This document shows positions 1 through 5,245 of a DNA stretch of 5,245 bases, in pieces. Position 1 is the first letter of the stretch. Each line of letters begins with the position of its first letter. The stretch is from contig JAQUAE010000011.1 in NCBI GenBank assembly GCA_028687395.1, positions 1 to 5,245 of the forward strand, given 5' to 3'. The translations under genes were made by a program, and so were the position numbers. Source of the DNA: Anaerolineales bacterium. GTDB taxonomy: Bacteria > Chloroflexota > Anaerolineae > Anaerolineales > UBA4823. Under the pieces are notes generated by a model that was given only the letters and a program-made list of their open reading frames with translations, made no database searches and was not told the origin of the DNA.

Positions 1-1664
1 GCGATGTCGCCAAGCTGCGCACGGTTGCCGCCAAGTATGGCATCCCCATCGCCGATCGCTCTCCCGCCGAGATTGCCAACGACCTGGCTGACCTGTACAT
101 TGCCCAATTTGGGCAACAAAAAGGCAAGGTGGTTCCGGTGAGCCGCGCTCCCGAGAAGCGCCAGAAATTATGGGAAGACCTGGGCGTCGTTCCACGGGGT
201 ATCGACCGGGAGGTGGTGGAGGCCCTGCACCGCACCCACATCGGCGACGACCAGGACCCGGAGCACATCCTGCAGCACGCCATTCGCACTTCTCTATCGG
301 ATGGCTGGGGCGGATCCATGATTGCCACGGACATCTCGGATATCCTCTTCGGCACCCCGGCGCCTATTTTGGGGCAGGCCAACCTGGGCGTGCTGCGCGA
401 AGACATGGTCAATGTAATCGTCCATGGTCACGAGCCGACCTTGAGCCAGATGATCGTGGCAGCTTCTCAAGACCCAGAGATCATCGAGTACGCCAGGGCA
501 GCCGGGGCGAAAGGCGTCAACCTGTCCGGCATATGCTGTACCGCCAACGAAATCTTGATGCGCCAGGGAATCCCGGCAGCCGGCAACTTCCTGCACCAGG
601 AACTGGCCATCTTGACCGGTTCAGTGGAAGCCATGGTGGTGGACGTGCAGTGCATCATGCAAGCGCTGGTGGACCTGGCAACCAACTTCCACACCAAGAT
701 CATCACCACTTCCCCCAAGGTGCGCATCACGGGAGCATTGCACATCGAATTCGATGAGCATAAAGCCTTGACGATCGCCAAAGAGATCCTGAAGAACGCC
801 ATCGATAACTTCAAGCACCGCGGCGCCACCCACATCCCCGACGTCCGGGAGGACCTGATCCCCGGTTTCTCGCACGAGTATATCAACTACATGCTGGGGG
901 GTTCTTACCGGGCATCCTTCCGCCCGCTGAACGATGCCATTATGGCCGGACGCATTCGCGGCGTAGCGGCTATCGTGGGCTGCAACAACCCGCGCAGCAA
1001 GCAGGACTATCTGCACACCTACGTGACCGAGGAGCTGCTCAAGCAGGACGTACTGGTGGTGCAGACCGGTTGCGGCGCCATCGCCAGCGCCAAGCTCGGA
1101 TTGTTGCTCGGCGAAGCCGGGTTGAAGCGTGTGGGGCCGGGGCTGCGCGAGATTTGCGAGACCGTGGGCATCCCGCCGGTCTTGCACATGGGCTCCTGCG
1201 TGGACAACACGCGCATCCTGACCGTGCTCACCCAGATGGTGGAGGAGGGCGGTTTGGGCGACGACATCGACCAGATACCCGCTGTCGGCCTGGCTCCGGA
1301 GTGGATGAGCGAGAAAGCGCTCTCCATCGGCGCCTACTGCGTGGCCTCCGGCGCGTACGTCATCTTCGGAGGCTCCTCACCGATCAGTGGTATGCCGGAT
1401 CGGGTGGAGGATAGCGACGTGGTCCTGCGCTACATCAGCGAGGGGTGGGAGAAATTGTTTGGTGGGAAGATGGAATTCATCTCCGACGCGGATGAGATGA
1501 TTAAAAGGACGCTGGCGCACATCGATAAGAAACGGGCCGCGCTGGGATTGCCCGCCTATGATCCCGAGCGATTTGGCAAGAGTGGGGATGCCCGTATGCT
1601 CGAGCTGGAACAATTGCCACTGGCAGAGCGTCGCGCGGCGCTCTACGGAGTTGTTGCTGATTAG
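1..1664 (+). CDS. acsA: Ni-dependent CO dehydrogenase catalytic subunit (CODH of the CODH/ACS complex), 5'-truncated
   Basis: This subunit interconverts CO2 and CO at the Ni-Fe-S cluster C and supplies CO to acetyl-CoA synthase. The gene is cut by the window edge. It is read from base 3 and gives 553 residues, so roughly the first 100-130 residues, including the B- and D-cluster cysteines, lie outside. Numbering the visible fragment, cluster C ligands are present: the HGHEP histidine (141/143), Cys179 in GICCTANE, Cys217 in VDVQC, Cys327 in VGCNN, Cys357 in TGCGA and Cys399 in GSCVDN. Their spacings (38, 110, 30, 42) are close to those of Carboxydothermus CooS-II Cys295/333/446/476/526. Lys438 in SEKA matches its catalytic Lys563. 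The C-terminus runs about 37 residues past the usual KRAALGL end. The stop codon TAG overlaps the acsB ribosome site, 11 bases before acsB. The family call is very secure. The symbol acsA rather than cooS rests on the adjacent acsB. Confidence 0.97.
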   Translation, partial: DVAKLRTVAAKYGIPIADRSPAEIANDLADLYIAQFGQQKGKVVPVSRAPEKRQKLWEDLGVVPRGIDREVVEALHRTHIGDDQDPEHILQHAIRTSLSDGWGGSMIATDISDILFGTPAPILGQANLGVLREDMVNVIVHGHEPTLSQMIVAASQDPEIIEYARAAGAKGVNLSGICCTANEILMRQGIPAAGNFLHQELAILTGSVEAMVVDVQCIMQALVDLATNFHTKIITTSPKVRITGALHIEFDEHKALTIAKEILKNAIDNFKHRGATHIPDVREDLIPGFSHEYINYMLGGSYRASFRPLNDAIMAGRIRGVAAIVGCNNPRSKQDYLHTYVTEELLKQDVLVVQTGCGAIASAKLGLLLGEAGLKRVGPGLREICETVGIPPVLHMGSCVDNTRILTVLTQMVEEGGLGDDIDQIPAVGLAPEWMSEKALSIGAYCVASGAYVIFGGSSPISGMPDRVEDSDVVLRYISEGWEKLFGGKMEFISDADEMIKRTLAHIDKKRAALGLPAYDPERFGKSGDARMLELEQLPLAERRAALYGVVAD

Positions 1665-1669
1665 GAGAG
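1662..1669 (+). promoter_or_regulatory. Ribosome binding site of acsB
   Basis: TAGGAGAG lies six bases before the ATG at 1676 and contains the acsA stop codon. This fits close translational coupling of CODH and ACS and supports ATG 1676 as the start. The same 8-mer precedes acsD. Confidence 0.8.
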
Positions 1670-1675
1670 CACTCA

Positions 1676-3964
1676 ATGTCTCGATACATTGCATCACGCG
1701 CTATCCGAGGGGCGAATGCTCTGGTCACTGAAGCGGAGTTAATGCTGGGCAAGGCTCTGGATGAAAAAGGGCCGGACACGCCGGTATCCTTTCCGAATAC
1801 GGCCTACTACCTGCCGCTGATTCTGGGGATGACCGGAACGCAGATCGAAAAGCTTGGCCAGATGGTGGAGGTAATGGCGCAGGCCAGAAAACTGTTGCAT
1901 CCTATGCCGGCGGATAATCACTGGACGCCATACCTGGGAGAAACGCTGGACGCAGGAATGGCTACCTTGCTGGCGGCGGAGACCATCGAAGCGGTGCGCT
2001 TCGTTTACGCGCTGCAACCCGAGCCCATGCCCGGTTTCCACCTGGCGGGAGGGACATCCTTCACCAGCCCGGACGCAGGTAAGGCTGGGAATAACCTGGA
2101 TGGGCACCTCAACGGGCCTATCGATGACATCCAGTTACGCTCCTGGGGCATCCAGTTGGTGGATGGGCGCATGCCGGGATTTGCCGCCATCGTCGGGGCG
2201 GCGAAGTCCAACGAAGTGGCGGTCAAGATCGTGCGCGAGCTGCAACGCCGCAACATCCTGTGCTTCCTTTCCGGCAACGTGAACGGGCGCAGCATCATCC
2301 ACCAATTGACCGAGGAGGGCGTTGAGCTGGGCTACGACACCTACACGGTGCCCTTCGGCACGGATACGATCAGCGCTATCTACGCCCTGGGATTTGCGGT
2401 GCGCTCCGCCCTCACCTTCGGCGGCTTGAAGGGTGGGCAGGGGCGCGATATCCTGCTGTACAACCGCGAGCGGGTGTTCGCCTTCGTGCTGGCGCTGGGC
2501 GAGGTGGACGACTTGAAATACGCGGCTGCTGCGGGAGCGATCAACTTCGGCTTCCCGGTGATCGCCGATACTGTCATCCCCCAGATACTGCCCACCGGCG
2601 TGACGCGCTATGAGCACGTGGTCAGCATGCCCTTCAACGAAATCGAAGGCAAGGACGATTTGGAGCGCGCTGAGCGATTGGTGCAGAAGTGCATCGAAGT
2701 GCGTGGCGTCAAGGTGAAGGTGGCGGATGTGCCCGTGCCCGTGCCATACGGCTCGGCGTTCGAGGGCGAGGTGGTGCGCAAGAACGACATGCGCGTCGAG
2801 TTCGGCGGCAAGTACTCGCGTTGCTTCGAGTACCTGTACATGGCGCCGCTGGACGACACCGTAGACGGCAAAGTGGAAGTCGTCGGCCCCGGCTTCGATG
2901 CGATTCCCGAACAGGGCAGCATGGACATGGGCATCGTGGTGCAGGTCGCCGGACGCAAGATGCAGGAGGATTTCGAACCTGTCCTGGAGCGCCAGATTCA
3001 CTATTTCGTCAATGGCGCTTCCGGCATCCAGCACATTGGCCAGCGCGACATCGCCTGGATACGCATCTCCAACGCCGCGGCGGACAAGGGCTTCAACCTG
3101 GAGCATTTCGGAAAGATTCTGCACGCTCGCTACCATGCCGACTTTGGCGCCATCGTGGACAAGGTGCAGGTGACCATCTTCACCGAACCCGAGCTGGTGA
3201 AAGATTGGCTTTCGAAAGCGCGCGAAGCTTACACCTACCGCAACCGGCGCCTGGCAGACCTGACCGATGACCGCGTGGAGGAATTCTACTCTTGCACCCT
3301 GTGCCAATCCTTCGCCCCCAATCACGTGTGCGTGGTCAGCCCGGAAAGACTGGGCTTGTGCGGCGCCTACAACTGGCTGGACTGTAAAGCCTCCTTCAAC
3401 ATCAATCCTACCGGGCCAAACCAGCCGATCAAATTGGGCAAGCTGATTGACCTCCAGAAGGGTTACTGGACCGGCACTAACGATTACGCCAAGATAGGCT
3501 CGCACGGCGTGGTGGAAACGGTCTCCATGTATTCCATCATGGAGAATCCGATGACCGCCTGCGGGTGCTTCGAGTGCATCGTCATGCTCATCCCTGAGGC
3601 CAATGGCGTGATGGTCGTCAGCCGCGAGGACACTTCCATGACTCCCGCCGGGATGACCTTCAGCACGCTGGCGGGCATCGCTGGCGGCGGCTTGCAGACA
3701 CCCGGAGTGATGGGTGTGGGCAAGTATTACCTGATCAGCCCCAAGTTCATCTCGGCTGATGGCGGCTTCAAGCGCGTTGTATGGATGAGCAGCATCCTCA
3801 AGGAGACCATGGCTGAGGAGTTGAAAGCCGTCGCCGAGCGCGAGGGCGACGCGGAGCTCATCGAAAAGGTAGCCGATGAACGCAGCGTATCCACGGTCGA
3901 TGAGCTGCTCGCCTGGATGGAGGCGCACAATCACCCGGCGTTGGTGATGGACCCAATCTTCTAA
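1676..3964 (+). CDS. acsB: Acetyl-CoA synthase (CODH/ACS alpha subunit), complete
   Basis: This enzyme condenses CO from CODH, a methyl group from the corrinoid protein and CoA into acetyl-CoA at the Ni-Ni-[4Fe-4S] A-cluster. It has 762 residues, against about 729 in Moorella AcsB. The N-terminal CODH-contacting/tunnel domain (about 1-330) marks the bacterial long form, which archaeal CdhC lacks. A middle domain follows, then the C-terminal A-cluster domain (about 530-762). Cys540, Cys543, Cys552 and Cys562 match Moorella Cys506/509/518/528 in exact spacing. Cys629-Gly-Cys631 matches the Cys595-Gly-Cys597 site that holds the distal Ni, at the same offset of 34. The motifs CQSFAPNHVC, ENPMTACGCF, GMTFSTLAG and the HPALVMDPIF end are family hallmarks. 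Compared with my memory of the Moorella protein, it starts slightly shorter but has insertions, the clearest around residues 118-150. Extra cysteines occur at 570 and 634. The ATG has a good ribosome site 11 bases after acsA. Confidence 0.98.
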   Translation: MSRYIASRAIRGANALVTEAELMLGKALDEKGPDTPVSFPNTAYYLPLILGMTGTQIEKLGQMVEVMAQARKLLHPMPADNHWTPYLGETLDAGMATLLAAETIEAVRFVYALQPEPMPGFHLAGGTSFTSPDAGKAGNNLDGHLNGPIDDIQLRSWGIQLVDGRMPGFAAIVGAAKSNEVAVKIVRELQRRNILCFLSGNVNGRSIIHQLTEEGVELGYDTYTVPFGTDTISAIYALGFAVRSALTFGGLKGGQGRDILLYNRERVFAFVLALGEVDDLKYAAAAGAINFGFPVIADTVIPQILPTGVTRYEHVVSMPFNEIEGKDDLERAERLVQKCIEVRGVKVKVADVPVPVPYGSAFEGEVVRKNDMRVEFGGKYSRCFEYLYMAPLDDTVDGKVEVVGPGFDAIPEQGSMDMGIVVQVAGRKMQEDFEPVLERQIHYFVNGASGIQHIGQRDIAWIRISNAAADKGFNLEHFGKILHARYHADFGAIVDKVQVTIFTEPELVKDWLSKAREAYTYRNRRLADLTDDRVEEFYSCTLCQSFAPNHVCVVSPERLGLCGAYNWLDCKASFNINPTGPNQPIKLGKLIDLQKGYWTGTNDYAKIGSHGVVETVSMYSIMENPMTACGCFECIVMLIPEANGVMVVSREDTSMTPAGMTFSTLAGIAGGGLQTPGVMGVGKYYLISPKFISADGGFKRVVWMSSILKETMAEELKAVAEREGDAELIEKVADERSVSTVDELLAWMEAHNHPALVMDPIF

Positions 3965-4012
3965 AGGAGCCGGTCCCAAGTTTAGCCTGTTACCAGGATT
4001 GGCAGGTCGCTA

Positions 4013-4546
4013 ATGGGCGAAGTGGATCAAATGTTTCCACGCTACGTGCGCGACTTGATGACCGTGGGTGTAGCTACCTGTTCGCCAGAAACCGCCATCG
4101 GTGAGGTAGCGCGCCAATTGCTCGACGGCGGGCTGGAGAGCTTGGTCGTGCTGGAGGACGGTCACGCTCTGGGGGTGGTCACCCAGAAGGAAGTGGTGCG
4201 CGCCTTTGCGCGCGGCGACTACCGGCAGCTCACCGCCATGGACATCATGCAGGAAGGCGTGCAGCAGATCCCGCCGGATATTCCCCTGAGCGCCGCCGCC
4301 CAACTGATGCTGGATCAGGGGCTGCGCACGGTTTACCTGATGCACCATGCGGCCGGGGTATCTTACCCAGCAGCCATGCTTACCTACAAGCATCTGCTGC
4401 GCCTGGTCGCTGCCCAGGATGTGGCTCAATTGGGCGATTTGGGCATCCATGCGCAACGTGAAAAGCCGCTGGATGGATTCTTGCGCCGCAGGGAGGCGCA
4501 GCGAGATAAGAACAAGGAAGGCGGCCTGCCGGCAACCAAGCCATAA
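4013..4546 (+). CDS. Two-CBS-domain protein inside the CODH/ACS operon
   Basis: This is a 177-residue soluble protein with no signal peptide or membrane segment. It is essentially a Bateman module: CBS1 at about residues 12-67 (VRDLMT start, GVVTQKEVVRAF end) and CBS2 at about 75-133 (AMDIMQ start, MLTYKHLLRLV end). CBS pairs usually bind adenine nucleotides or S-adenosyl ligands and report energy or cofactor state. The Asp that often contacts ribose in the T-x-x-D motif is Glu60 in CBS1 and His127 in CBS2, so the ligand may differ or binding may be lost. A charged tail (about 148-177, with FLRRREAQRDKNK) follows. It carries no enzymatic or DNA-binding domain. The start is ATG 4013, since an in-frame stop at 3983 rules out longer forms; GTG 4022 and ATG 4031 are alternatives. 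The Shine-Dalgarno is weak (AGG at 4004). It lies 48 bases after acsB and 89 before acsD. A sensor or modulator role for the complex is inference only. Confidence 0.9.
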   Translation: MGEVDQMFPRYVRDLMTVGVATCSPETAIGEVARQLLDGGLESLVVLEDGHALGVVTQKEVVRAFARGDYRQLTAMDIMQEGVQQIPPDIPLSAAAQLMLDQGLRTVYLMHHAAGVSYPAAMLTYKHLLRLVAAQDVAQLGDLGIHAQREKPLDGFLRRREAQRDKNKEGGLPATKP

Positions 4547-4556
4547 GACATACCTT

Positions 4557-4590
4557 GCTGGTGCGCGCAGAATACCTCTGCCTCACCAGC
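4557..4590 (+). promoter_or_regulatory. Two-tier hairpin between the CBS gene and acsD
   Basis: GCTGGTG (4557-4563) pairs perfectly with CACCAGC (4584-4590). Inside it, GCAGA (4567-4571) pairs with TCTGC (4577-4581) around a five-base loop, ATACC. The two stems are separated by a small internal loop (CGC opposite CT). CCTT (4553-4556) could also pair with AAGG (4599-4602) across an eight-base bulge. No T-tract follows on either strand, so it is not a standard intrinsic terminator. It may act as an mRNA processing or stability element, or affect acsD expression. The structure is seen directly; any role is inference. Confidence 0.5.
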
Positions 4591-4620
4591 GGCCAAACAA
4601 GGCGACACTCAGTGAGCGTA

Positions 4621-4628
4621 TAGGAGAG
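4621..4628 (+). promoter_or_regulatory. Ribosome binding site of acsD
   Basis: TAGGAGAG, extended to AGGAGAGAG, lies seven bases before the ATG at 4636. It fixes the acsD start and is identical over eight bases to the acsB ribosome site. Confidence 0.8.
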
Positions 4629-4635
4629 AGTAAAG

Positions 4636-5245
4636 ATGCCAATTGAAATTCCAAAAGACAAGTGGCCTGGAGTAGTGCGCGCTGTGACTTTAGGCGCGAC
4701 GGCGGCTGATGGGGGGACTCGATCCAGGACGGTGACGGTGGGGGGGCAGAAGACGCTACCCTTCATGCATTTCGAGGCCGCAGCGCCTAACCTGCCCGTT
4801 GTGGCGATCGAAATCAAGGACCGACGCCCGGAGGACTGGTCACCGCTGTTGCTCGAAGCCTGGGGGGAGGTGGTGGATGATCCCGTGCAGTGGGCTAAAG
4901 CGGCAGAGGCTGCCGGTGCGGATGTACTCGTGCTCGCCCTGTCGCTGAACGGCAAGGACGGGTCGCCCACCACGCCGGAAGCGGCCGTCGCGGCTGTGCA
5001 GGCTGTGCTGAGAGCTTGCGGATTACCCTTGGTCGTTTGGGGTCCCGGGCAGGCGGAAGCGGATAACACCTTGCTCGTCGCCGTCAGCGAGGCCACCAAA
5101 GGGGAGCGCCTGGCGCTCGGCCTCTGCGAGGACAAGAATTATCGCACCATCGTGGCAACCGCCATGGCGAATGGGCACATCGTAATCCCGCGCACGCCGA
5201 TGGACGTCAACCTGGCCAAGCAGCTCAACATCCTGATCAGCGATA
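4636..5245 (+). CDS. acsD: Corrinoid iron-sulfur protein small (delta) subunit, 3'-truncated
   Basis: With the large subunit AcsC it forms the CFeSP, which carries the methyl group from methyltetrahydrofolate on cobalamin to the ACS A-cluster. The frame stays open to the window end: 203 residues are visible of about 310-320 expected. Family signatures appear in order: TVTVGG (32-37) followed by LPFMHFE (41-47), PNLPVVAIEIKD (51-62), EDWSPLLLEAWGEVVDDP (66-83), WAKAAEAAGAD (86-96), LPLVVWG (130-136), EDKNYRTI (165-172) and MDVNLAKQLNILISD at the cut end (189-203). This is the TIM-barrel fold of the CdhD/AcsD family. The stretch usually reading like STDP after the GAD strand is SLNGKDGS here (103-110). 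ATG 4636 is chosen for the strong ribosome site and because MPIEIPKDKW is a typical start. The large subunit and methyltransferase genes may follow downstream. Symbol convention varies (acsD in bacteria, cdhD in archaea). Confidence 0.95.
   Translation, partial: MPIEIPKDKWPGVVRAVTLGATAADGGTRSRTVTVGGQKTLPFMHFEAAAPNLPVVAIEIKDRRPEDWSPLLLEAWGEVVDDPVQWAKAAEAAGADVLVLALSLNGKDGSPTTPEAAVAAVQAVLRACGLPLVVWGPGQAEADNTLLVAVSEATKGERLALGLCEDKNYRTIVATAMANGHIVIPRTPMDVNLAKQLNILISD

Noticed and set aside
170..757. 195-codon + strand frame overlapping acsA
   Set aside because: It is an out-of-frame Gly/Arg/His-rich translation inside a gene with conserved motifs, and no ribosome site was seen.
2135..3979. Long open frame (614 codons) on the - strand
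   Set aside because: It lies antisense to acsB, whose product is unmistakable with all active-site ligands. Its translation is His/Ala/Val-rich with no recognisable domain, typical of a shadow frame in GC-rich coding DNA.
3986..3997. Small inverted repeat CCTG-TTAC-CAGG after acsB
   Set aside because: Only four base pairs, which is expected by chance and has no T-tract.
4557..4602. Intrinsic terminator between the CBS gene and acsD
   Set aside because: The stem is convincing, but no run of T follows on either strand and acsD continues in the same pathway, so a terminator call is not supported.
4606..4616. Near-palindrome ACACTCAGTGAG region as an operator
   Set aside because: The arms are only four bases around a single centre base, and no second copy was seen near another promoter-like site.
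4347..4646. 99-codon + strand frame crossing from the CBS gene into acsD
   Set aside because: Most of it is a shifted reading of the CBS gene. It has no good ribosome site or recognisable motif, and it runs over the hairpin and the acsD ribosome site.
4380..5135. 251-codon open frame on the - strand spanning the CBS-acsD gap
   Set aside because: It overlaps the end of the CBS gene and most of visible acsD antisense. Its composition is Ser/Ala/Thr-rich with no family signature, and acsD is clearly coding on the + strand.

Overview
The window holds four co-directional genes of a Wood-Ljungdahl (reductive acetyl-CoA) pathway operon. In order they are the 3' part of the Ni-CO dehydrogenase gene (acsA/cooS), a complete acetyl-CoA synthase gene (acsB), a small complete gene for a two-CBS-domain protein, and the 5' part of the corrinoid iron-sulfur protein small-subunit gene (acsD/cdhD). 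All are on the + strand, with gaps of 11, 48 and 89 bases, so one transcript is likely. No mobile element, CRISPR array, tRNA or rRNA was seen, and there is no gene-free stretch over 300 bases.

How the parts work together: CODH reduces CO2 to CO at cluster C. The CO travels through an internal tunnel to the A-cluster of ACS. The corrinoid protein (AcsD with its large partner AcsC, not in the window) delivers the methyl group, and ACS joins CO, methyl and CoA into acetyl-CoA. The metal ligands that can be checked in this window are intact in both enzymes: the cluster C ligands of CODH and all six A-cluster cysteines of ACS. The system therefore looks functional. The CODH B- and D-cluster cysteines lie upstream of the window and cannot be judged.

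The source is most likely an anaerobic, fairly GC-rich bacterium (about 60% by eye). The ACS is the long bacterial form with its N-terminal CODH-contacting domain, not the short archaeal CdhC form. The gene order CODH-ACS-CBS-CFeSP small subunit differs from the Moorella cluster as I remember it. An uncultured anaerobe such as a Chloroflexota acetogen is plausible, but the phylum is a guess.

The least ordinary parts are three. A CBS-domain protein with non-standard residues at the usual nucleotide-ribose positions sits inside the enzyme operon. A two-tier hairpin without a T-tract lies in the gap before acsD. Two extra cysteines lie close to the A-cluster ligands of ACS.
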